Origin: Thiolinea disciformis DSM 14473
GTDB lineage: Bacteria; Pseudomonadota; Gammaproteobacteria; Thiotrichales; Thiotrichaceae
Length of the DNA: 64,000 nucleotides
Direction: 5' to 3'
NCBI RefSeq assembly: GCF_000371925.1
Contig: NZ_AQVE01000021.1
Span: 1-64,000 of the forward strand
Under the pieces are notes generated by a model, which worked only from the letters and a program-made list of their open reading frames with translations, was not told the DNA's origin and did no database searches. The position numbers and the translations under genes are program-made. Position 1 is the first letter of the stretch. Every line of letters starts with the position of its first letter. Positions 1 to 6,952 of the stretch are shown here, piece after piece.

Positions 1-1
1 G

Positions 2-445
2 TTCTATGGGTTCAAACTCCATTTAGTCATTAATGATCGCGGGGAACTACTCGCCTTTCAAGTGACCCCCGCCAATACTGATGACCGCCAACCGGTTCCT
101 AAACTCACTCAGGGGCTAACTGGCAAGCTGTTGGGCGACAAAGGCTATTGGTCTAAAAAGCTCTTTGAAACCTTGATGGAACAAGGCTTACAGCTTATTA
201 CTCGTGTGAAACATAATATGAAAAACCAACTGATGCCCGTAGAGGATAAAATTCTCCTGCGCAAACGCGCCTTAATTAAAACCGTCAATGATCAGCTCAA
301 AAATATTTCCCAGCTAGAACACACGCGGCATCGCAGTATGGCTAATTTTAGGGTCAATCTGCTCTGTGCGCTCATTGCCTATACCTGGCAACCTAAGAAG
401 CCTTCCCTTCAATGGGCTACTGAAGCTCACATGCTTTGTGTGTGA
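2..445 (+). CDS. IS982-family transposase, C-terminal part (cut by window edge)
   Basis: The reading frame is open from the first bases of the window, so only the C-terminal half is visible. The segments [36 protein letters not shown] and [12 protein letters not shown] are typical of IS982-family DDE transposases. In the family as I remember it the last catalytic acid sits in a motif like [11 protein letters not shown]; here the codon at 278-280 is AAA (Lys), giving [11 protein letters not shown], so this copy may be dead. The element's right end must lie between 445 and about 475; a terminal repeat cannot be proved because the left end is outside the window. It sits directly beside the first integron cassette. 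Family call is firm; loss of activity is inferred from one residue. Confidence 0.85.
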   Translation, partial: FYGFKLHLVINDRGELLAFQVTPANTDDRQPVPKLTQGLTGKLLGDKGYWSKKLFETLMEQGLQLITRVKHNMKNQLMPVEDKILLRKRALIKTVNDQLKNISQLEHTRHRSMANFRVNLLCALIAYTWQPKKPSLQWATEAHMLCV

Positions 446-490
446 CTCTTAAGCAAAACTCACGTTAATAAAATGTTAAATGTAGTCAAC

Positions 491-886
491 ATGTTCGGAT
501 TCAAAAAAAAGCCAAGGTCGTCGATAAAAACCGATTCGTATACCGTGGTATATGATCGAAAGAAAAATTTCTGGTCTCTAGAGTATAAAGGTGTCGAATT
601 TACATATGCTCAAGCAAGCATCGAGCTACCTAAAGTCGAAATTCTAGAATTATATTTGTCGTGGGTTAGTTCTCACAAAGATTACATTGATAAAAATGTC
701 AGAAACATGTGTAAAGGTTGGGGTAATGTGTTTATTGATCCCACCAAATGGCATCTTGCATTAATAGATGTTGAGTCGCTGGATCGGGTCTCCGCCATGA
801 TTCTTGGTGACGATACCTGGGGCGATATGGGATACGATATTTGGCTTGAAAATGGTGTCATTAAAAATGAAGGTTTTGGCGACTAG
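491..886 (+). CDS. Hypothetical protein of cassette 1
   Basis: A 131-residue soluble-looking protein with a basic N-terminus (FGFKKKPRSS) and an acidic C-terminus containing DDTWGDMGYDIW. I do not recognise the family with confidence. An in-frame ATG at 473 overlaps the putative recombination box GTTAAAT (475-481), so the ATG at 491, inside the cassette, is preferred; neither has a good ribosome-binding site, as is common in cassettes. It ends two bases before the first attC site. It has no signal peptide or membrane segment. Confidence 0.6.
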   Translation: MFGFKKKPRSSIKTDSYTVVYDRKKNFWSLEYKGVEFTYAQASIELPKVEILELYLSWVSSHKDYIDKNVRNMCKGWGNVFIDPTKWHLALIDVESLDRVSAMILGDDTWGDMGYDIWLENGVIKNEGFGD

Positions 887-888
887 TC

Positions 889-995
889 ATTTAACAAAGT
901 TGTAACTGGAACCAAATTACTGCGCAGTTTTGTGTTCGCTGCGCTTATAACACAAAACCGCTCCGCAATTTGGGCCGGTTACAACGGCGTTGGCA
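889..995 (+). other. attC recombination site 1
   Basis: The 107-base element starts with ATTTAAC (889-895, fits RYYYAAC) and ends with GTTGGCA (989-995, one mismatch to GTTRRRY). Its flanks pair imperfectly: GTTGTAACTGG near the 5' end against the complement of CCGGTTACAAC near the 3' end. A second inner pairing involves GTTTTGTG and CACAAAAC around 930-960. Position right after the cassette 1 stop codon is typical. Confidence 0.75.
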
Positions 996-1329
996 TTTAT
1001 AAATGTCGATACGTTTTGCCAAACAGAAGGATCGAAAAAATATGATTTTGTCATGCACTAAAGCGAGAAGCGCTGTGCTATCTTTTAAAAAAGCGAGTAC
1101 GCCGTGCTGATCCGCAGAAAGAACTGTGGAGTGTCCTTTTTTGATTTTGCTCGTTCATCATGGCGCGTAGAGGTGCAGTGGGTTGCCGTGCTGACGTTAC
1201 CTTCGGGAAATATGTTCATAATCTGCGCTAAAACGTGCTAAGTTTCAAAAATAATGACTTTATCAATTTAAGCATTTGATTTATAAATGGAAACTTTATC
1301 ACCTTGAAACTATTAGAGAGGAGAAGGGT
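996..1329 (+). other. Leader of cassette 2, no clear gene
   Basis: About 330 bases between attC 1 and the Sel1 gene. I see only micro-ORFs, one of 22 codons from the ATG at 1042 and one of 23 codons from an ATG near 1159, neither with a convincing ribosome-binding site or recognisable product. The stretch could carry the promoter of cassette 2 or the remains of a gene-less cassette; no internal attC was found. Confidence 0.4.
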
Positions 1330-2214
1330 GTGAATAATATTACTCAAAGTGTTACACGCAAGATAGTGATAAAAATGCTTGTATCCTCAGGGTTAATTTG
1401 TGGGTTGCTGTTGATGCTTATTGGTTGCGGCAGTAAGCTGGAAGACATACAACTAAAAGCAGAAAAAGGTGATGCAAAAGCCCAATATCAACTGGGTTGG
1501 ATGTATGCTCAAGGCAAGGATATAAAGCAATCTGATGATGAAGCCATTAAATGGTATAGAAAATCAGCAAATCAAGGTGAGCCGAGTGCACAATCAGAGC
1601 TAGGCACGATGTACGCCAACGGTAGAGGCGTAGCACAGTCCGATACGGAAGCCATCAAGTGGTTTCAAAAAGCTGCTGATCAAGGTCTTGCTCTCGGACA
1701 ATATAACTTAGGTTCAATGTACTACAGAGGTACTGGCGTGGGGAAATCCGATAGCAAAGCCCTATTTTGGTTCCAGAAAGCCGCTGATCAGGGACAGGTA
1801 GATGCGCAATATAACTTAGGCTGGATGTACGCGACAGGCAAAGGTGTGGCGCAATCCGATAAAGAAGCTTTCAAATGGTATCTCAAAGCAGCAACAGACC
1901 ATGCAATAAAGCCGGGTGACTCATACCAAGTGATGGGTGATGCAGCCGCACAATATAGGCTAGGTGAAATGTATCAAGAAGGTAGAGGCGTGGAACAGTC
2001 CGATAGCGAAGCTGTGAAATGGTATCTTAAAGCCTCAGAAGCGGGTGACGGAGAAGAACAACGTGGTCTTAGTGAGGCACAGTACAAACTGGGTAAGATG
2101 TACTACGAAGGTTCTGGCGTAGTAAAATCAAGCACTGAGGCTGTTAAATGGCTCAAGAAAGCAGCCGAGCAGGGCAACGTAGATGCACAAGCCATCCTCA
2201 ATAAAATGCAGTAG
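1330..2214 (+). CDS. Sel1-repeat lipoprotein
   Basis: A 294-residue protein with an N-terminal hydrophobic segment ending in LIGC, a lipobox, so probably a membrane-anchored lipoprotein. It is followed by about six Sel1-like (TPR-related) repeats with the pattern AQYQLGWMYAQGKGV.QSD.EA.KWY. Such repeats mediate protein-protein contacts. The start chosen is GTG at 1330, seven bases after a strong GAGAGGAG ribosome-binding site; a longer frame opens with TTG at 1276 and a shorter one with ATG at 1375. It is the only gene of cassette 2. A specific partner cannot be named. Confidence 0.88.
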   Translation: MNNITQSVTRKIVIKMLVSSGLICGLLLMLIGCGSKLEDIQLKAEKGDAKAQYQLGWMYAQGKDIKQSDDEAIKWYRKSANQGEPSAQSELGTMYANGRGVAQSDTEAIKWFQKAADQGLALGQYNLGSMYYRGTGVGKSDSKALFWFQKAADQGQVDAQYNLGWMYATGKGVAQSDKEAFKWYLKAATDHAIKPGDSYQVMGDAAAQYRLGEMYQEGRGVEQSDSEAVKWYLKASEAGDGEEQRGLSEAQYKLGKMYYEGSGVVKSSTEAVKWLKKAAEQGNVDAQAILNKMQ

Positions 2215-2261
2215 TTCCGCCCCCTTCTGAGAAGAGGAGAGTATAATTCCATTAATTAATT

Positions 2262-2352
2262 CGCCAACAAGCTGCTCGACGACGGACGCGGTGGCAGTCC
2301 GCAACTCTATATTTTCTACTCCCCGCCGCGCCCGTCAGCTATGGCGTTAGGC
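2262..2352 (+). other. attC recombination site 2
   Basis: A 91-base inverted-repeat element from CGCCAAC (2262-2268, one mismatch to RYYYAAC) to GTTAGGC (2346-2352, exact GTTRRRY). The inner arms GACGGACGCGG and CCGCGCCCGTC pair. It is very similar in sequence and identical in length to the site at 5071-5161, which supports a shared array origin. Confidence 0.9.
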
Positions 2353-2398
2353 CAAGTAGAATGATCCCATCCATCACTCAAACGCCAGGAGTTCAAGC

Positions 2399-3232
2399 AT
2401 GAGACTGATCTTTCTTATCTTCGTATTTTGTTTTACCTCAGGTGTTGCCAGTGCAGCAGTTAATCTGGATGAAGCGGCGAACGCTATTAGAGTGCTTGAC
2501 TGGCATGTCGGACCTCAAACTGAGGATGTTGCATCCAAGGCGACCTTGAATACGGATTCGACGCTTGCATTTCTTGATGAGGGAAATAGCAAAAGATTTC
2601 TAGAGTTGACTGGCAACATCCCTGAGTCTGGTAATTTTGTTCTTTTATCCACCCAGCACAATTGGTGGGCCACGTTTTCCTTTAACCCTCTTGGTTACGT
2701 TAAGGACGATGAAAAAATCGACCCTGATGCTCTTCTTCAACAACTGAAAGACAATGAGGCCGCTGCAAACGAAGAAAGGAAGAGACTAGGCATCCCTCCA
2801 CTGCACACCGAAGGATGGTATGTACCTCCTCATTATGATGTTGAGTCCAATCGTCTCGAATGGGGTCTCAAACTTCGCAGTGAAGGACAGGTAGTTCTCA
2901 ACTACACCATTCGATTACTAGGCAGAACTGGCGTCATGAATGCCACGCTTGTATCAAACCCAGAGACATTCGATGCAGATGTGCGGACTTTCAAAGCAGC
3001 TCTTCTTGGTTTTGAGTTCAATAGCGGGGAACGTTATGCAGAATTCAAGCAAGGAGACCGTGTGGCTGAATTCGGGTTGGCAGCACACATCGCCGGTGGA
3101 GCTGCTGCTGTCGCAACGAAAAAAGGTTTCTGGGCAGTAATCGCCGGATTTTTTGCTGCCGCATGGAAATTTATAGCTGTTGCCGTAGTGGGTTTGTTCG
3201 CTTGGTTACGTTCACTATTCAAGAGCAAGTAG
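2399..3232 (+). CDS. DUF2167 family membrane-anchored protein
   Basis: A 277-residue protein with a signal peptide (residues 1-19, ending SGVASA), an extracytoplasmic domain and a C-terminal hydrophobic hairpin or helix (about 225-270) followed by a basic tail. The blocks GWYVPPHYD, NRLEWGLKL and NYTIRLLGRTGVM match the DUF2167 family of uncharacterised membrane-anchored proteins. CAGGAG stands seven bases upstream of the ATG. It opens a tightly packed run of four genes inside one integron cassette, ending with a J-domain protein. Function is unknown; co-transcription suggests a joint envelope-related role, which is inference. Confidence 0.85.
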   Translation: MRLIFLIFVFCFTSGVASAAVNLDEAANAIRVLDWHVGPQTEDVASKATLNTDSTLAFLDEGNSKRFLELTGNIPESGNFVLLSTQHNWWATFSFNPLGYVKDDEKIDPDALLQQLKDNEAAANEERKRLGIPPLHTEGWYVPPHYDVESNRLEWGLKLRSEGQVVLNYTIRLLGRTGVMNATLVSNPETFDADVRTFKAALLGFEFNSGERYAEFKQGDRVAEFGLAAHIAGGAAAVATKKGFWAVIAGFFAAAWKFIAVAVVGLFAWLRSLFKSK

Positions 3233-3237
3233 TGACA

Positions 3238-3959
3238 ATGTCATTCGAGATAATGTTGGTTCTGGGCATTGTTGGGTTCTACTTATTCGACTCGGCAATG
3301 TTGCTTTATGTCAATGAACTGGTCTTCGTAGAAAAAAACGGGAAATGGGTGTTTGGTCGCCCGGAATGGGGGTGGCAGATGTTAGGAAAAATCTTTACGT
3401 ACCAAACCCATTAACTCCAGACCATCCATTATTTCGTGCATGCTGGGTGGTTTCTTCTGCGGCCGATGAACATCAAGAGGATATAGAAAAATTGCAGCAG
3501 TTTCTTAACGAGCTTAATCCGTTACGTTATATGACCTTCAGCCTTTTTGTATTGCTGCTTATCGGGCTGCCGGTAGTGCTTTTGAAGTTCGGCACAGGCT
3601 TGGCATTACTTCTGTTGCTTGGAGTTATTTACTGCACTATTTCTGTAATGTTGGCCCTGATTTACAGGCAACGGGACAAGCTTGGGCTGTCCAGGAAAAC
3701 GTTTGCGAAATTGGCATTCGACTCTTTTGCTTGCGCTCCATTCGCGCTTAACTTGGTGCGCAAGATAACTTTGCATCGTTCTTTGGTAGGCGACCCAGTT
3801 CGTTTCGCTCATCAAGTATTAGATGCCGACGCATTTGCGCAGTTAGTTCAAATCTTGTGTCATCGGGTGGATGAAGAGATTGAATTCGAGGATGAAGCGA
3901 GTCCTCGGTATAGTGCACTTAAAGACTTTAAAAATAGAATTGCGAGTATGGCCTCATGA
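3238..3959 (+). pseudogene. Integral membrane protein split by a -1 frameshift
   Basis: The ATG at 3238 opens a frame beginning MSFEIMLVLGIVGFYLFDSA that closes at 3414. A second frame from about 3345 to 3959 continues with NLYVPNPLTPDHPLFRACW, two adjacent hydrophobic segments (about 3535-3650) and a soluble tail. The two fit together as one about 240-residue protein if a single A is added to the five-A run at 3387-3391 (GGAAAAATC), giving ...QMLGKNLYVPNPL. It is therefore either a real frameshift mutation, a slippery-site product or a sequencing error. It starts five bases after the DUF2167 stop codon and overlaps the next gene by four bases. No named family is recognised. Confidence 0.75.
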
Positions 3960-4108
3960 CGTCCACTGAAATAATTGTCATAGTCGGTGGCCTGTTGTTG
4001 GGCTACTGGATAGTTGCAAGCCTGTTCAATAAGAAGCCAGTTTCTTCAACCAATACTAATTCGAATAATGATGCTGGGAAGAAGGCGCATGAGAATGGCA
4101 CACACTGA
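3956..4108 (+). CDS. Small single-pass membrane protein
   Basis: A 50-residue ORF whose ATG overlaps the preceding stop in ATGA. It starts MTSTEIIVIVGGLLLGYWIV, one clear transmembrane helix, followed by a short hydrophilic Asn/Lys-rich tail. The tight overlap on both sides (it overlaps the J-domain gene by about 20 bases) supports a real, translationally coupled gene. Function unknown; it may anchor or adapt the following J-domain protein at the membrane. Confidence 0.6.
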   Translation: MTSTEIIVIVGGLLLGYWIVASLFNKKPVSSTNTNSNNDAGKKAHENGTH

Positions 4109-4346
4109 GGAACCTGGCAACGGCAATTCATGTGAGGAAGAATACATCCCTACAAGCTGGTTCAGCATTCTTGAGGTGTCGCAAGGCGCTACCAAGGAGC
4201 AGATCATAACGGCCTACAAACAGAAGATTCGCCAATATCACCCGGATAAAGTGGCTCAGATGGGCGCTGAAATACGAGAACTTGCCGAATTCAAGTCGAA
4301 GCAAATTAATGCTGCATACGAATATGCTATGAAATTACGCGAATGA
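4089..4346 (+). CDS. Small J-domain (DnaJ-like) protein
   Basis: About 85 residues that are almost entirely a J domain: WFSILEVSQGATKEQIITAY, then YHPDKV with the HPD triad needed to stimulate an Hsp70 ATPase, then a helix ending AAYEYAMKL. It lacks the Gly/Phe, zinc-finger and C-terminal domains of full DnaJ. The start is ATG 4089 or ATG 4095; GGAAGAAGG lies just upstream. It is the last gene of the third cassette, seven bases before attC 3. It would be expected to recruit a DnaK-type chaperone to the products of this cassette, which is inference. Confidence 0.85.
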   Translation: MRMAHTEEPGNGNSCEEEYIPTSWFSILEVSQGATKEQIITAYKQKIRQYHPDKVAQMGAEIRELAEFKSKQINAAYEYAMKLRE

Positions 4347-4352
4347 TAACCA

Positions 4353-4424
4353 GCCTAACATTTCGCTCCAGAGGGGTGGACAAAAGCTCCACTTTTGCCC
4401 TACCCCTGAGCTTTGATGTTATGC
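4353..4424 (+). other. attC recombination site 3
   Basis: A short 72-base site from GCCTAAC (4353-4359, exact RYYYAAC) to GTTATGC (4418-4424, one mismatch). AGAGGGGT and ACCCCTGA-type arms pair, and an inner hairpin GGACAAAAGC/CTTTTG-like is visible around 4378-4400. It differs clearly in length and sequence from sites 2 and 4. Confidence 0.8.
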
Positions 4425-4443
4425 TCATTGATAGATCATCTTC

Positions 4444-4472
4444 TTGACATGGTATGACCATTGTCATACCCT
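4444..4472 (+). promoter_or_regulatory. Promoter and palindromic operator of the toxin-antitoxin pair
   Basis: A consensus -35 box TTGACA (4444-4449) is followed by a perfect inverted repeat GGTATGAC-CATT-GTCATACC (4451-4470). The operator fills the -35 to -10 spacer, the position expected for autorepression by the antitoxin. A -10 box near 4467-4472 is poor, so the exact start is uncertain. Confidence 0.7.
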
Positions 4473-4479
4473 AAGCAAT

Positions 4480-4716
4480 ATGAAGACAGCAATATCAATA
4501 CCTGATCCAATATTCCAAGCAGCAGAGCTGTTTGCTAATCACTTTGGCATATCCAGAAGTGAGCTTTACGCCAAAGCTATTGAAGAATACATAGCATCAA
4601 GACGATTCATAAATGTTACGGAAGCACTTAATAGAATTTATGGAGACGAATCTTCTGCCTTAGACCATGAACTGTATTCAATGCAGATCAAATCCATTCC
4701 CCACGAGGAGTGGTAA
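4480..4716 (+). CDS. Antitoxin of MazEF/PemIK-type module (ribbon-helix-helix)
   Basis: A 78-residue protein with an N-terminal beta strand MKTAISIPDPIF followed by two helices ending SRSELYAKAIEEYI, the layout of ribbon-helix-helix DNA-binding antitoxins. The acidic C-terminus would wrap the toxin. An in-frame GTG/ATG-less extension to 4444 would translate the operator, so ATG 4480 is chosen. Its stop codon overlaps the toxin start (TAATG), giving translational coupling. The perfect palindrome just upstream is its probable binding site. Confidence 0.88.
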   Translation: MKTAISIPDPIFQAAELFANHFGISRSELYAKAIEEYIASRRFINVTEALNRIYGDESSALDHELYSMQIKSIPHEEW

Positions 4717-5057
4717 TGAAAAGAGGAGAAATATGGTGGGCTTCTCTTGAAGAACCCAGAGGTTCAGAGCCGGGTTACAAAAGACCTGTTGTGATTGTTT
4801 CATCTGACGCTTTCAACCAAAGCAAAATACAAACAGTCATCGTTGCCATAGTGACCTCAAATTTACGGTTAGCGACTGCGCCGGGCAATATTTCTATAGC
4901 TAAGCGAGATTCAGGACTTTCAAAAGAGTCAGTTATCAATGTTTCACAGATTGTGACCATTGATAAGTCTTTGCTAGTCGAGAAGATAGGCGGGTTGCCT
5001 GACAAAAAAATATCGGCACTTGATGAGGGCTTAAAATTAAGCTTATCCATCTTTTGA
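4716..5057 (+). CDS. mazF: MazF/PemK-family toxin (mRNA interferase)
   Basis: A 113-residue PemK/MazF-like protein, starting MKRGEIWWASLEEPRGSE with the conserved RGEIWW entry and YKRPVVIVSSD. Members cut mRNA and stop growth until bound by the antitoxin. The start is ATG 4716, overlapping the antitoxin stop, with GAGGAG at 4705-4710; a GTG at 4710 is a less likely start. Length and motif order are those of a complete toxin. It is the last gene of cassette 4; such modules are common passengers of cassette arrays and are thought to stabilise them. Confidence 0.92.
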   Translation: MKRGEIWWASLEEPRGSEPGYKRPVVIVSSDAFNQSKIQTVIVAIVTSNLRLATAPGNISIAKRDSGLSKESVINVSQIVTIDKSLLVEKIGGLPDKKISALDEGLKLSLSIF

Positions 5058-5070
5058 GTGACAAAAAAAA

Positions 5071-5161
5071 GCATAACGAGAACATCGACGATGGATGCGG
5101 TGACAGTCCGCGACTCCGACCAACTGACTCCCCGCCGCGCCCGTCACATGAGACGTTAGGT
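5071..5161 (+). other. attC recombination site 4
   Basis: A 91-base site from GCATAAC (5071-5077, one mismatch to RYYYAAC) to GTTAGGT (5155-5161, exact GTTRRRY). It shares TCGACGA, GCGGTG, CAGTCCGC and CCCCGCCGCGCCCGTCA with attC 2 in the same order and spacing. Confidence 0.9.
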
Positions 5162-5175
5162 ATATGAGGAGGTTC

Positions 5176-5442
5176 ATGCAAGTCATGCTGATTTGTGCGC
5201 TAGCTTCTGGATGCACCAAGGTGGAATCTCGCACAAAGGAGCACGTAAATATCTATGCAACAGAAACGGACGCTGCATACGCAAATGTGATTGCGATTCC
5301 GTTGACAACTTTGCCTCAAGGCGAGATCGTGACCGTTTTAGGCAATACTTACGGAAAAGACTATTGGGCATGTCAGATTCGTACTCACACTGGAAATGAG
5401 GGCTGGGTTTTATGCACATCCTTAGATTATCGTGGTGACTGA
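5176..5442 (+). CDS. Small SH3-like lipoprotein
   Basis: An 88-residue protein with a short hydrophobic N-terminus ending LASGC, a lipobox. The rest resembles a bacterial SH3 domain: VNIYATETDAAYANVIAIPL, then QGEIVTVLG and a closing GNEGWVLCTSLDY. Such domains often bind cell-wall peptides. GAGGAGG (5166-5172) precedes ATG 5176; an in-frame ATG at 5164 is an alternative start. It is the single gene of cassette 5, the last of the array. Confidence 0.75.
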   Translation: MQVMLICALASGCTKVESRTKEHVNIYATETDAAYANVIAIPLTTLPQGEIVTVLGNTYGKDYWACQIRTHTGNEGWVLCTSLDYRGD

Positions 5443-5446
5443 ATAT

Positions 5447-5520
5447 ACCTAAGCTTGTGGTTAAGGTCGCCTTCGGGCTGGGACTGCGTTAAAGCGCAGT
5501 GCCTTACCTTCACGTTAAAT
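5447..5520 (+). other. attC recombination site 5, end of array
   Basis: A 74-base candidate from ACCTAAG (one mismatch to RYYYAAC) to GTTAAAT (5514-5520, exact GTTRRRY). GTGGTTAAGG pairs imperfectly with CCTTACCTTCAC, and a perfect inner hairpin ACTGCG-TTAAAG-CGCAGT lies in the middle. It is the least conserved of the five sites. The terminal GTTAAAT equals the box at 475-481. Confidence 0.65.
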
Positions 5521-5549
5521 GCTCTTTTACTGAGTTGATGGATGGAATT

Positions 5550-5993
5550 ATGCAAACTCACGAGCTTGAAACTTATTTGCATTCTTATATTCCCCTCACT
5601 AAAGCCATGCAGGTGTCGGTGTTGAGCATTGAGCCAAACACACTGATTCTACAAGCCCCACTAGCGCCCAACATTAATCCGCATCACACCGTATTTGGAG
5701 GGAGTGTGGGGACTATGGCCACGTTGGCGGCATGGTGCTTGTTACATACGCGTTTGCAGGCTGAGGGAGTGGCTAATCATTTGGTGGTGCGGCATAGCGA
5801 AATGGATTATGACAAGCCGATTGCTGGGCGATTTAGTGCCATTGCCAGTTTAGAGCAACCCGAGCTGTGGGCAGAACAAATGAAGACGCTGCAACAACGT
5901 GGTAAGGTAAAAATTACTGTGATCTCTGTGTTAAGTTATGCTGAACAAATCACAGGACGTTTTCGTGGCCAATTTGTTGCGTTGAAAGCCTAG
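5550..5993 (+). CDS. YiiD C-terminal-type hotdog thioesterase
   Basis: A protein of about 147 residues with the pattern of the thioesterase domain found at the C-terminus of YiiD: ANINPHHTVFGGSVGTMAT, a hotdog central helix, followed by beta strands. It would hydrolyse an acyl-CoA or related thioester; the substrate is unknown. ATG 5550 has GGATGG upstream; ATG 5538 is an alternative. It is the first ordinary chromosomal gene after the cassette array and converges with the Nudix gene. Confidence 0.75.
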   Translation: MQTHELETYLHSYIPLTKAMQVSVLSIEPNTLILQAPLAPNINPHHTVFGGSVGTMATLAAWCLLHTRLQAEGVANHLVVRHSEMDYDKPIAGRFSAIASLEQPELWAEQMKTLQQRGKVKITVISVLSYAEQITGRFRGQFVALKA

Positions 5994-6014
5994 CGCTTAG
6001 TGGGAAGTCTATGT

Positions 6015-6617
6015 TTAGGCCTGCGTTAGAATGTCTAATAAGCTGACTACCATACGAGCTGTCGCTCCCCACAATAACTCACCTTCGTATTCTTTAAAAT
6101 AAACGACTGGTACTGAAATACCGTTCAAATCGCGCGCCTGTATTTCATAATTCGCTTTATCACTGAGCCACGCTAAAGGAATGCTAAAAATTCGTTGAAC
6201 CTCACGTGGATCAGGCTTAACCGGATAAGGCCAAGCGAGAGTGCCGACAATGGGCGTAATTCGAAAATGACTGACATAACTATAATGTTGGTTCAGCGCT
6301 CCCCACAGGCAGACATCGTGAGGGAGTACCCCAATTTCTTCGTGAGCTTCGCGTAGTGCAGTAGCAATAGCATTTTCATCGCTGGATTCGCGTTTGCCGC
6401 CCGCAAAGGCAACTTGGCCACTATGGCGATCTCCACTGCATTGCGCACGTCGAATAAATAAAATATGCCATGCTTGATCCACGCGAATAAAGGGGACTAA
6501 AACAGCCGCTTCACGATAGTGTGAGGTCGTTATAAAACTGGGTTCATGGTGATGGGGTACTGCATTGCGCAGTCGCTGAGCAATATCAGATCCCGTTAGT
6601 TGATCTAAAGAATCCAT
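6015..6617 (-). CDS. nudL: Nudix CoA pyrophosphatase, NudL-like
   Basis: A 200-residue Nudix hydrolase. The Nudix box begins GGKRE at about residue 73 and continues ALREAHEEIGV to about 97, with the metal-binding REAHEEIG core; the preceding SGQVAFAGG is the UPF0035 signature of CoA-cleaving enzymes. It likely cuts CoA or oxidised CoA into phosphopantetheine and 3',5'-ADP. Length is normal for NudL. It converges on the thioesterase gene with a 21-base gap. Confidence 0.85.
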   Translation of the reverse strand: MDSLDQLTGSDIAQRLRNAVPHHHEPSFITTSHYREAAVLVPFIRVDQAWHILFIRRAQCSGDRHSGQVAFAGGKRESSDENAIATALREAHEEIGVLPHDVCLWGALNQHYSYVSHFRITPIVGTLAWPYPVKPDPREVQRIFSIPLAWLSDKANYEIQARDLNGISVPVVYFKEYEGELLWGATARMVVSLLDILTQA

Positions 6618-6952
6618 GCGTTAAATTTCCTTGTTTTTAGATAGCATTACTGCGATGTTAGTTGGACTCTAGTCCTGAACGCTTAAGGATGCAATTGCTA
6701 AGCCAATGCGCTTCGGGTTCAGTAGTTCAAGTGCAGTAGTATGAGGCTGCTAAGAGTCCTACTCCTCAAGTTTTGTTTTATTTTTAGTTTATCAAGTCTT
6801 GGCTTAGCGATGGATGACTAGCCGGATGGGTAAGTGAGTTGGGATTCTCCTTATACATACTTGAGTCATGAGGCCATGTATGTTTAGCTTTAACTAGTCC
6901 TATAAGCAGGTGTCGCCAAGCGCTTAAATGTACTAAGATTAGTACCTAGTCT
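6618..6952. other. Intergenic stretch without a recognisable gene
   Basis: About 335 bases between the Nudix gene and the VOC remnant. All frames are broken by stops and I find no RNA gene or clear hairpin. It may contain the decayed N-terminal half of the neighbouring VOC pseudogene, but no alignable segment is visible by eye. Confidence 0.4.

Larger units (their letters stand above)
475..5520 (+). mobile_element. Integron gene-cassette array (five cassettes)
   Basis: Five co-oriented units of one or more genes are each followed by an imperfect inverted repeat that starts with an RYYYAAC-like box and ends with a GTTRRRY-like box, the layout of integron attC sites. The 91-base sites at 2262-2352 and 5071-5161 share long identical blocks (for example CCCCGCCGCGCCCGTCA) although their neighbouring genes are unrelated. 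A lone GTTAAAT at 475-481 can mark the left boundary of the first cassette. No tyrosine recombinase gene is in the window. The array direction predicts intI and attI to the left, unless this is an integrase-less cassette cluster. Chromosomal genes resume at 5550. Confidence 0.85.

Noticed and set aside
1042-1231. Two micro-ORFs in the cassette 2 leader
   Set aside because: Only 22-23 codons each, without a convincing ribosome-binding site or conserved pattern.
3606-3815. Minus-strand ORF inside the cassette membrane protein
   Set aside because: It is antisense to a recognisable membrane segment and shows no independent signal.
5183-5419. Overlapping ORFs on both strands in cassette 5
   Set aside because: The lipobox and SH3-like pattern of the frame at 5176-5442 explain the region; the others look like chance frames.
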